Below the pieces are notes generated by a model. That model did no database searches. It had not been told where the DNA came from and saw only the letters and a list, made by a program, of their open reading frames with translations. DNA of 12,101 nucleotides from Spirochaetaceae bacterium. GTDB taxonomy: Bacteria; Spirochaetota; Spirochaetia; Treponematales; Breznakiellaceae. The stretch is from contig JAIRZA010000031.1 in NCBI GenBank assembly GCA_031267475.1, positions 1-12,101 of the forward strand. Reading direction: 5' to 3'. Shown in pieces: positions 1 through 5,368 of this stretch; positions within the stretch are counted from its first letter, which is position 1; each line of letters starts with the position of its first letter. A program made the position numbers and the translations under genes.

Positions 1-1490
1 CGCCGCCCGCCGCCGCGCCCGAAGCTAAACCGCCCGCTTCCAAACCTCCGGCCGCTAAGGATGCGGAGGCCTCCGCGGACGCGAAAAAAGCCGGTAAAGA
101 GGCCGGATCGATACTGCGCGTCGATTCCAAGCGCATAGACGATTTGCTTAATCTTGTTTCTGAAACAGTCATCACGAAGGCGACCTTCAACCAGATCAGC
201 AATCAGTTTAACGGACTCGCGGACGAATTGCACTCTTTGGAGAGCACATACCGCGAGCGTGTTAAAAATTTGTTTGACTCGCTGCCGGAGTTCCTCGAAG
301 ATATACACAACGGCAAATCGATAAAAGACATACGCAAGACGATAACAGAGGAATACAGCGACATATTCACGCTGTTTGACGGCTATGAAGCGTCGTTAAA
401 AAATAATGTTGTCAAATTCCGCGCCACTTCCCAGAACCTCGGGCGCATTACAAGCGAATTGCAGGAAGGCGTGATGCATATCCGCATGGTGCCGATAAGC
501 CAAATTTTCAGCCGGTTTCCGCGTCTTGTACGCGACTTGTCAAAATCGCTCAACAAAAAAATCAACCTTGTTATCGAAGGCGAGGATACGGAGCTTGATA
601 AATCCGTCATTGAAGACCTGCTTGATCCTATAATGCACTCAGTCCGCAACTCGATAGACCACGGCGTAGAATCGCCCGCCGAGCGCATAGCCGCCGGAAA
701 ACCGGAAGAGGGCATGGTGCTGCTTAAAGCCGCCAATGAAGGCAACATGATAGTGATAGAGATTGGGGACGACGGCAAGGGCATTGATGTAGAGGCGGTA
801 AAAAGCAAGGCCGTTGAACGCGGATTGATACATCCAAACAAGGTTTTAACCGATGTGGAAGCCTTCAATTTGATATTTGAGCCCGGTTTTTCCACCGCAA
901 AAACTATAACTTCAATATCAGGGCGCGGCGTCGGGCTCGATGTGGTGCGCCGCCAAATAGAAAAACTTAATGGAACCGTTACGATAAACTCCGAAAAAGG
1001 CAAAGGCACCAAATTCACCATCAAACTTCCGCTGACTTTAGCAATAATACAGGGGCTTTTGGTGCGCGTTGGACCTGAAATATACTCAATTCCAATAACG
1101 AGCGTCATAGAAAGCCTTCGCATAAAACCAAAGGATATAAAACTTATCGACAGCAACGAGGTCTTTAATATCCGCAACGATGTACTGTCTTTACTGCGCT
1201 TGAATCAGCTTTTCGGCATTAAAACGGAACAGCGCGAAGACTATAATTTTATCGTGATTGTCGGCACGGCGGAGAAAAAAATGGGCTTCATGGTTGACAG
1301 TCTTATAGGCGAGGAAGATGTAGTCATAAAGCCGCTGCGCGACCAATACACAAACTCGCCTGGAATTGCCGGCGCTTCAATACTGGGTGACGGGTCTGTT
1401 TCGCTGATAATTGACGTGGGACAGCTTCTGGAACTCGGCTTGCAGAAAGAAAAGCAGCATCGCCGTATGCGCGAATTGACTGCGCGCTAG
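1..1490 (+). CDS. cheA: Chemotaxis histidine kinase CheA, 3' part (partial at 5' edge)
   Basis: CheA autophosphorylates using receptor signals and passes phosphate to CheY; it sits under chemoreceptor arrays with CheW. The frame is open from nt 3 with no start in the window, so 495 C-terminal residues are visible. An Ala/Pro-rich linker (about nt 3-110) leads into the P3 dimerization region (VDSKRIDDLLNLVSE at about nt 120-165). The P4 kinase domain follows: N-box HSVRNSIDHGVE near nt 634-669, G1 box DDGKGID near 768-788, and G2 box GRGVGLDVV near 921-947. A P5 CheW-like domain runs from about nt 1046 to the end (IIQGLLVRVG, YSIPITSVIE). P1 and P2, with the phosphorylated His, lie upstream of the window. 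A TTG at 144 could look like a start but lies inside P3. P3 spans about 120 residues before IRMVPIS, clearly longer than the usual two-helix bundle; this fits the spirochaete-type CheA. Identity is certain. Confidence 0.97.
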   Translation, partial: PPAAAPEAKPPASKPPAAKDAEASADAKKAGKEAGSILRVDSKRIDDLLNLVSETVITKATFNQISNQFNGLADELHSLESTYRERVKNLFDSLPEFLEDIHNGKSIKDIRKTITEEYSDIFTLFDGYEASLKNNVVKFRATSQNLGRITSELQEGVMHIRMVPISQIFSRFPRLVRDLSKSLNKKINLVIEGEDTELDKSVIEDLLDPIMHSVRNSIDHGVESPAERIAAGKPEEGMVLLKAANEGNMIVIEIGDDGKGIDVEAVKSKAVERGLIHPNKVLTDVEAFNLIFEPGFSTAKTITSISGRGVGLDVVRRQIEKLNGTVTINSEKGKGTKFTIKLPLTLAIIQGLLVRVGPEIYSIPITSVIESLRIKPKDIKLIDSNEVFNIRNDVLSLLRLNQLFGIKTEQREDYNFIVIVGTAEKKMGFMVDSLIGEEDVVIKPLRDQYTNSPGIAGASILGDGSVSLIIDVGQLLELGLQKEKQHRRMRELTAR

Positions 1491-1510
1491 CGCCGCTCAG
1501 CGCCGCTCAG
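1491..1510 (+). repeat. Perfect 10-bp tandem duplication between cheA and cheW
   Basis: CGCCGCTCAG occurs twice in direct tandem immediately after the cheA stop codon. It lies just before the ribosome binding site of the next gene (AAGGG at about 1520-1524). It looks like a small slippage duplication in a spacer; no function is evident. Confidence 0.8.
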
Positions 1511-1530
1511 CGTTGCTTTAAGGGAAACGT

Positions 1531-2871
1531 ATGGAGATAAAGAATTTAGAAACTGTAAACGCGGAGTTGCAGGAAAAAAAGGAACACGCGAACAGCGCGG
1601 ACTATAAAATGATTACCTTTTCGCTTGCCGGAAAGGATTACGGCGTTGACATTATGAATGTTAAAGAAATTGCCAAAGCCGATAAGTTCACGTATGTTCC
1701 AAACGCTGCTTCTTTTGTGCGCGGAGTGTACAACCTTCGCGGCGATATTATCCCCATCATTGATCTACGGAATTTCTTTCACCTTCCGGCGGATAAAAAA
1801 TCGGATGGTCAGGAAAATATGCTGATTTTGCGCATCGCCGACCGTGTTTACGGCACTATCGTGGATAGGATCGACAAAGTAGTGGGCATTAGCTCCGGTT
1901 CGATACAGCCGGCGCATCCGATTTTTGGCGACATCAACGGAAAATACATGGGCGGTGTTGTTGAAAAAGACGGCGCGCTTTATATCATTCTTGATGTCGT
2001 GCATATGTTTTCGCACGATCAAGAAGAAAAGCCGGCGGCGCGCGGCGATATCGACGCCGCCGCCGGTGATGAACGCTACTACCAGCAAAACGGCGATTCG
2101 GAGCGGAGCCAGGAAGAGGCTCTGTCGCGGGATAATCTTGATTTCATAAAACAAGGACTCGCGGCGTTGAAAAAATTCTATTCCAGCCCCGTCAATGAAG
2201 ACTGGGTGGTTGAGCGCCTTGGCGAATGGGCGGCGGAGCGCGGTAAAGACAACATTCAATTGAAGAATGTCGCGGACGCGGATGCGTATCTTAAAACGTT
2301 CTACTCGCCGTGCAGCGGAAAATTCTGGAATTCGGACTACGCCTACGCGGTTAAAGCCTTGCTGCCCGACCTTGCCTCGAACAACATTCAAGTTTGGGAC
2401 ATAGGCTGCGGAAAGGGCTATGAATCATTTTCTCTTGCGTGTATACTAAAATTGCGTTATCCCGACGGGCATATAAAGATTTGGGCGAATGACAATGATA
2501 TACTGGCTGTCGCAAACGCGCCTAACATGGTGTTTGAGCTTGGCGACGCGCCGGACTACTGCCAAACTTTTTTGACAAAAGGACGCGCCGGATATGTTTT
2601 CAACGCTTCCATAAAGGACAGCATTGTTTTTGAGTATCATGATGTAACAAATGTAAACGCATTGCCGGAGCTTGATATTGTTGTATGCCGTGATACGTTA
2701 TCATTCTTGCCGCCTGACGGACAGGCGAGGGTGTTTTCGGATATTGACGAGAGGCTGAAGAGCAATGGTATTGTTATTTTAGGCTGCAACGAGCTTATGC
2801 CGGCGGATCGGGAATGGAAAATTACCGGAAAAGGCCCGGTTAAATCGTTTGCGCGGCTTGAAAAAAAATAG
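1531..2871 (+). CDS. cheW: CheW fused to a CheR-like domain (chemoreceptor array scaffold)
   Basis: 446 residues. The ATG at 1531 follows AAGGG with 6-7 nt spacing, 40 bp after cheA. Residues about 26-160 form a CheW domain (MITFSLAGKDYGVDI, VRGVYNLRGDIIPIIDLR, YIILDVVHMF), which couples receptors to CheA. An acidic, polar linker (about 161-200) leads to a CheR-like methyltransferase fold, residues about 201-446. The SAM-binding glycine motif VWDIGCGKGYESFSLA is at 288-303, an acidic site follows at 319-323 (ANDND), and CRDTLSFL at 386-393 corresponds to the CheR CRNVLIYF region. The segment equivalent to the CheR TNxTxFFRxxxHF motif reads SPCSGKFWNSDYA (259-271), so the usual Thr, Asn and Arg are lost. 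Methylation of receptors by this domain is therefore doubtful; a structural role in the array is more likely. Similar fusions are known in treponemes (recalled from published work on the T. denticola array). Confidence 0.93.
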   Translation: MEIKNLETVNAELQEKKEHANSADYKMITFSLAGKDYGVDIMNVKEIAKADKFTYVPNAASFVRGVYNLRGDIIPIIDLRNFFHLPADKKSDGQENMLILRIADRVYGTIVDRIDKVVGISSGSIQPAHPIFGDINGKYMGGVVEKDGALYIILDVVHMFSHDQEEKPAARGDIDAAAGDERYYQQNGDSERSQEEALSRDNLDFIKQGLAALKKFYSSPVNEDWVVERLGEWAAERGKDNIQLKNVADADAYLKTFYSPCSGKFWNSDYAYAVKALLPDLASNNIQVWDIGCGKGYESFSLACILKLRYPDGHIKIWANDNDILAVANAPNMVFELGDAPDYCQTFLTKGRAGYVFNASIKDSIVFEYHDVTNVNALPELDIVVCRDTLSFLPPDGQARVFSDIDERLKSNGIVILGCNELMPADREWKITGKGPVKSFARLEKK

Positions 2872-2890
2872 ATGTTTAGATAGGGTAGGT

Positions 2891-2895
2891 AGGAG
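2891..2895 (+). promoter_or_regulatory. Ribosome binding site of cheX
   Basis: AGGAG lies 8 nt before the ATG at 2904 and fixes the cheX start. The surrounding spacer carries a repeated TAGG/TAGGT pattern (TAGGGTAGGTAGGAG). Confidence 0.8.
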
Positions 2896-2903
2896 ATTAA
2901 AAT

Positions 2904-3377
2904 ATGCGAGTTGAATATATTAATCCATTTGTTGAAGCGACTTTTAATGTGCTAAGAGAAGTTCTTAATGTAGAGGTGAAACGCGGCGATCTTTATTTGA
3001 AAGAGGCTTCGATGCAGATAATGGGAGTCGCCGCTCTTGTCGGTCTCGCGGGCGATGTTGAGGGGCGTGTTCTGTTTGATATGACTAAGGATACGGCTCT
3101 GAAAGTGGCCGGCGTGATGAACGACGGAGAGGAGTTTAAATCTTTTAACGATATGGCGAAGGCGACTATTACCGAGCTTGCTAACATGATCACGGCTCAA
3201 GCGGTTACTAAACTCCATGAATTGGGCTTTAAGTTCGATCTTACGCCGCCCGCTCTTTTTTCCGGCGAGAATATGGAAATATCAAATACGCTGAATATCG
3301 AAGCCTTGATTGTTCCTATGGATCTTGGCGGGATTGGAAAAATTGAAGTAAATGTTTTGATACGCGAAAGGTTATAA
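2904..3377 (+). CDS. cheX: CheY-P phosphatase CheX
   Basis: 157 residues, the usual CheX length. CheX removes phosphate from CheY-P and so ends the flagellar motor signal; it is cytoplasmic and typically dimeric. The family motif is visible as ITELANMI with E91 and N94 (the ExxN pair that acts on the CheY phospho-aspartate). The N-terminal MRVEYINPFVEATFNVL and the glycine-containing strand GLAGDVEGRVLFDM are typical of CheX. The gene follows the CheW fusion by 32 bp and has a clear AGGAG site, so it is probably the last gene of the cheA-cheW-cheX operon. In T. pallidum and T. denticola cheY follows cheX; here a hairpin and a tRNA gene follow instead. Identification is firm; only the ExxN class (CheX, CheC, FliY relatives) could be confused, and length and context favour CheX. 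Confidence 0.93.
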   Translation: MRVEYINPFVEATFNVLREVLNVEVKRGDLYLKEASMQIMGVAALVGLAGDVEGRVLFDMTKDTALKVAGVMNDGEEFKSFNDMAKATITELANMITAQAVTKLHELGFKFDLTPPALFSGENMEISNTLNIEALIVPMDLGGIGKIEVNVLIRERL

Positions 3378-3384
3378 TTGAAGA

Positions 3385-3410
3385 GCCGCTAAAACTTTTG
3401 TTTTAGCGGC
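3385..3410 (+). terminator. Perfect 11-bp hairpin after cheX
   Basis: GCCGCTAAAAC pairs perfectly with GTTTTAGCGGC around a TTTT loop, 7 nt after the cheX stop. It lacks a T tract (GTCAGATAAA follows), so it is not a textbook intrinsic terminator. It could end the che transcript, protect its 3' end, or mark processing of a cheX-tRNA transcript, as the tRNA starts 11 nt later. Confidence 0.6.
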
Positions 3411-3421
3411 GTCAGATAAAC

Positions 3422-3495
3422 GGGCGGTTAGCTCAGTTGGTTAGAGCGCCAGTATGACACGCTGGAGGTCACAAGTTCGATTCTTGTATCGCCCA
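3422..3495 (+). tRNA. tRNA-Val (anticodon GAC)
   Basis: 74 nt fold as a complete cloverleaf. The acceptor stem is GGGCGGT with ATCGCCC (one G-T pair) and discriminator A at 3495. The D arm is GCTC/GAGC. The anticodon stem CCAGT/GCTGG encloses the loop ATGACAC, with anticodon GAC at 3456-3458, which reads GUC/GUU valine codons. The variable loop is AGGTC. The T arm is ACAAG/CTTGT with loop TTCGATT. CCA is not encoded; TCC and a run of C follow directly. No clear promoter of its own was found between the cheX hairpin and the tRNA. Confidence 0.95.
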
Positions 3496-3496
3496 T

Positions 3497-3510
3497 CCCC
3501 CCCCCCCCCC
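3497..3510 (+). repeat. Homopolymer of 14 C, one base after the tRNA
   Basis: An uninterrupted run of 14 C starts two bases after the tRNA discriminator base. Such tracts change length by polymerase slippage, and poly-G/C tracts near promoters are phase-variable in T. pallidum. This one lies about 90 nt before the leader ORF of the next transporter gene. A second run of exactly 14 C in the same orientation lies at 5044-5057. Confidence 0.9.
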
Positions 3511-3602
3511 ACACACTACACCGCCCCGCGCGCCGCCGGCGCACACAAAAAATCATTGCAATCTTGTTTTTGTACAGTTGTTTTTTGCAGGAGGCGGGTT
3601 TA

Positions 3603-3698
3603 TTGAAAAAAGAGCTTGCCGGACAAGCCGGAGCGAGCGCGGCTGCGGGAACAAGACACTGGAACAAAGCGCCGCCATATTATATCATAAAAAAATGA
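3603..3698 (+). CDS. Candidate 31-residue leader peptide overlapping the transporter start
   Basis: A TTG at 3603 lies 8 nt after a perfect AGGAGG (3589-3594). The frame runs 31 codons, beginning MKKELAGQAG and ending PPYYIIKK, and stops at TGA 3696-3698. That stop overlaps the ATG of the downstream transporter as ATGA. The transporter ATG has no ribosome binding site of its own, so translation through this frame and re-initiation would explain its expression. A small hairpin (GCTTG/CAAGC, 3614-3628) lies inside the frame. The peptide matches no family I recognise. It could instead be a chance frame, with the transporter starting at an in-frame non-ATG codon further upstream; ATT at 3602 is also suitably placed for the same ribosome binding site. 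Confidence 0.5.
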   Translation: MKKELAGQAGASAAAGTRHWNKAPPYYIIKK

Positions 3699-4927
3699 AA
3701 GTTTGGGTTAAGCTGGTAATAGGTTCTATATTTGGATTGATTCTTGGTTTTCTTTTGCCCGAAAGCCATCCCGCCGTGTCGCGTGTTTTGACTTTCCTAA
3801 AAACATTGGCGATAGGCGCGGGACGTTATACCGCGCTGCCCATCATTGTATTTTCGCTGACAATTGGCATTTATGAATTGCGGCAGGACGGCAAATTCTG
3901 GCGGCTTTTGTCGCGGACGTTTTTTGCAATAGTTTGTATATCATTTTTTTTAATCGCGTTGGGACTTGGTGTAACAATGCTTTTCCCGCCGGGCAGAATA
4001 CCGGTGCTGGTTGAACATCAGTCTGAAGAAATATTCTTTTCGCCCGGACAGAATTTGCTGGATATATTTCCGGCAAATATGTTTTTTTCAGTTTTTAATG
4101 ATGGTGTTTATATTTTTCCGCTCTGCGTGTTCGCGTTTTTTCTTGCGCTGGGGCTCAGTTACGACAGAAATTATACAAAACAAGTAATAGCTTTGATTGA
4201 TTCATTGTCAAGGATATTTTTTTATATAGCGACCTTTTTTTCCGAGATATTGGGTTTGTTAATAATAGCGCTTGCGGCTTTTTGGGCGGTACAGTACAAA
4301 GACGCGCTTAACTTAAATGTGTTCGCGCCAATAATCCGTACTCTGCTGATATATGTTTTGGTCTTGATGCTGCTTGTTTTGCCGCTGTTTCTTTTTTTTA
4401 TCAAGGGTGTAAAAAACCCATGGAAAACGCTTTACGGCTGTTTGGGTCCTGCCATAGCCGCTTTTTTCTCCGGCGACTATAATTTTAGTATTCCTGTTAT
4501 GATAATGCACGAAAAAGAAAATTTAGGGATTCGCAGAAGATCAAGTTCTGTTACGTTGACGCTTTTTTCAACATTCGGCAGATCCGGAAGCGCTATGGTA
4601 GCCTGTATAGCTTTTATTGTAATAATTAAATCGTACTCAAGTTTAGGGATTCCCAGCGAAGGGCTTATCACAATTGGATTAACGGCTTTTGTTTTATCAT
4701 TCCTGCTTGCGCGTAATTCAGGGGACGCTGCTTTTACCGCGCTCGCCATTCTCTGTACGCATTACGGGCATGGTTTTGAAACCGGATATCTTATACTAAA
4801 GCCTATAGCGTTTTATTTAATTTCTATCGGCACTCTTATAGATGTTATGATAACCGCGCTTGGAAGTTTTGCGATAGCTCATTTGAACGGCTTTCAAGAC
4901 GACAGACCCGCCGCTCGTTTTATTTGA
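3695..4927 (+). CDS. Divergent dicarboxylate/amino acid:cation symporter-fold (DAACS/SDF) membrane transporter
   Basis: 410 residues from the ATG at 3695, rich in hydrophobic segments (about 8 membrane spans plus two re-entrant regions by family analogy). The N-terminal VKLVIGSIFGLILGFLLPE and TLAIGAGRYTALPIIVFSL are typical of this sodium- or proton-coupled symporter family. EKENLGIRRRSSSV at 273-286 matches the conserved (A)EENLGV region after the first hairpin. Key binding residues are not conserved. The serine-rich hairpin reads AFFSGDYNFSIP (256-267). The NMDGT motif is replaced by GRSGS (295-299). In the last helix, the positions I align with GltPh R397, N401 and D405 are I386, G390 and I394, while D394 is kept as D383. 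The substrate cannot be predicted, and the coupling ion may differ from sodium. An in-frame TTG at 3578 would add 39 hydrophilic residues unlike the family, so the ATG at 3695 is preferred. Confidence 0.82.
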   Translation: MKVWVKLVIGSIFGLILGFLLPESHPAVSRVLTFLKTLAIGAGRYTALPIIVFSLTIGIYELRQDGKFWRLLSRTFFAIVCISFFLIALGLGVTMLFPPGRIPVLVEHQSEEIFFSPGQNLLDIFPANMFFSVFNDGVYIFPLCVFAFFLALGLSYDRNYTKQVIALIDSLSRIFFYIATFFSEILGLLIIALAAFWAVQYKDALNLNVFAPIIRTLLIYVLVLMLLVLPLFLFFIKGVKNPWKTLYGCLGPAIAAFFSGDYNFSIPVMIMHEKENLGIRRRSSSVTLTLFSTFGRSGSAMVACIAFIVIIKSYSSLGIPSEGLITIGLTAFVLSFLLARNSGDAAFTALAILCTHYGHGFETGYLILKPIAFYLISIGTLIDVMITALGSFAIAHLNGFQDDRPAARFI

Positions 4928-4938
4928 TTGACACAGCA

Positions 4939-4967
4939 TTGACGCTGAATGTTGTTTTGCCTATACT
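4939..4967 (+). promoter_or_regulatory. Sigma70-like promoter after the transporter gene
   Basis: TTGACG (4939-4944) and TATACT (4962-4967) are separated by exactly 17 bp. The predicted start near 4974 coincides with an ATG at 4974, so a leaderless or near-leaderless message is possible. An alternative TTGACA at 4928-4933 is too far from the -10 (28 bp). Transcription would run through the hairpin at 4991-5022 and the C tract. Confidence 0.55.
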
Positions 4968-4990
4968 ATTATCATGCGGATGCTTAAACA

Positions 4991-5022
4991 CCAGCGGGAG
5001 CGCTCACTGACGCGCCCGCTGG
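4991..5022 (+). terminator. GC-rich hairpin without T tract
   Basis: CCAGCGGG pairs with CCCGCTGG (8 bp). One A/G mismatch then precedes an inner GCG/CGC stem and an 8-nt loop. It lies about 17 nt after the predicted start of the 4939-4967 promoter. No T run follows, so it may be a transcript-leader structure or an attenuator rather than a strong terminator of the transporter gene. Confidence 0.45.
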
Positions 5023-5043
5023 CGGCGGATATTATTATTCTCG

Positions 5044-5057
5044 CCCCCCCCCCCCCC
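5044..5057 (+). repeat. Second homopolymer of 14 C
   Basis: An uninterrupted run of 14 C lies between the promoter at 4939-4967 and the lipoprotein gene. A frame from ATG 4974 crosses it and stops at 5073-5075 in the present sequence. With one more C (or two fewer) it would stay open to 5368 and end on the lipoprotein start codon. Slippage-prone tracts in this position are classic phase-variation elements. Confidence 0.9.
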
Positions 5058-5132
5058 TGCGAGATTCTAGTTTAGTCCGCCTTAAAAATACAAACAGACC
5101 ATACCAAAAACATCTCCCTGACGAGGCGAAAA

Positions 5133-5222
5133 ATGATAGTATTTTGCCGCCTTTACAGGATTTTTCTTGCCAAATCACAATTTTTCGGACGACCGTCCGT
5201 GAAACTGAGCGCCGCCGTATAA
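5133..5222 (+). CDS. Candidate 29-residue mini-ORF upstream of the lipoprotein
   Basis: The ATG at 5133 follows GAGG (5123-5126) with 6 nt spacing. It encodes a short, partly hydrophobic and basic peptide beginning MIVFCRLYRIFLAKSQFF. The stop TAA (5220-5222) overlaps the next ATG as TAATG. The stop and overlap fall inside the TATAAT-containing dyad, so this ORF could only be translated from a promoter further upstream, such as 4939-4967. It matches no known family and may be fortuitous. Confidence 0.3.
   Translation: MIVFCRLYRIFLAKSQFFGRPSVKLSAAV
5186..5199 (+). promoter_or_regulatory. Palindrome CGGAC-GACC-GTCCG, candidate operator
   Basis: Perfect 5-bp arms lie around GACC. The element is where a -35 box would be for the TATAAT at 5218-5223, and no good -35 hexamer is present there. 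This placement suits binding by a dimeric regulator. The family of the regulator cannot be read from the site. Confidence 0.45.
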
Positions 5223-5243
5223 TGGCGCGCCATTACACGGCGG
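5212..5243 (+). promoter_or_regulatory. 32-bp dyad containing a perfect TATAAT -10 box
   Basis: CCGCCGT (5212-5218) is complementary to ACGGCGG (5237-5243). Between them, after a single A/C mismatch, is the perfect palindrome TAATGGCGCGCCATTA (5220-5235); 15 of 16 positions pair. The hexamer TATAAT occupies 5218-5223. A start near 5230 would give a 135-nt leader to the lipoprotein ATG. The dyad could be an operator over the promoter or, in transcripts from further upstream, a strong hairpin. Confidence 0.55.
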
Positions 5244-5368
5244 ACTTGTATATAAACGCTAAAAAAATTTCAGCTTTTGAGCGGCAAACGCTTAAAAAAG
5301 ATTTGCTCAACTTTAACAAGCAGGCGGACTGCCGGGCAAGTCGTATATATTTTTGGAGGCTAACATGA
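5222..5368 (+). CDS. Candidate 48-residue ORF overlapping the lipoprotein start
   Basis: The ATG at 5222 begins a frame that starts MARHYTADLYINAKK and ends RIYFWRLT. Its TGA (5366-5368) overlaps the lipoprotein ATG as ATGA. It has no ribosome binding site of its own but starts on the TAATG junction with the mini-ORF before it. The same frame is open without a stop back to 4988, across the C tract. It is basic and polar, with no recognised domain. It may be a real coupled leader or a chance frame. Confidence 0.3.
   Translation: MARHYTADLYINAKKISAFERQTLKKDLLNFNKQADCRASRIYFWRLT

Larger units (their letters stand above)
4928..5364 (+). other. 437-bp regulatory region between transporter and lipoprotein genes
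   Basis: No conventional gene is recognised here. The region holds, in order, a promoter (4939-4967), a hairpin (4991-5022), a 14-C tract (5044-5057), a palindrome (5186-5199), a 32-bp dyad with TATAAT (5212-5243), and two overlapping mini reading frames that run into the lipoprotein start. Each is listed separately. The density of symmetric elements suggests regulated expression of the lipoprotein. Confidence 0.6.

Noticed and set aside
144..1490. TTG at 144 as the start of cheA
   Set aside because: It lies inside the conserved P3 helix, and the frame stays open to the left window edge with an Ala/Pro linker typical of CheA.
3544..3574. A/T hairpin (ACAAAAA ... TTTTTGT) as the tRNA terminator
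   Set aside because: The stem is only 7 bp of mostly A-T with a 15-nt loop; too weak to call, although it contains the palindrome ATTGCAAT.
3422..5057. Integrated mobile element at the tRNA-Val gene
   Set aside because: No integrase or transposase and no second copy of the tRNA 3' end near 5057; the only shared sequence is the C homopolymer.
5353..5367. TTG at 5353 as the lipoprotein start
   Set aside because: It overlaps the GGAGG ribosome binding site; the ATG at 5365 gives a normal signal peptide.
5144..5368. A 74-residue gene starting at TTG 5144
   Set aside because: No ribosome binding site at a suitable distance; the ATG at 5222, on the TAATG junction, is a better candidate in the same frame.
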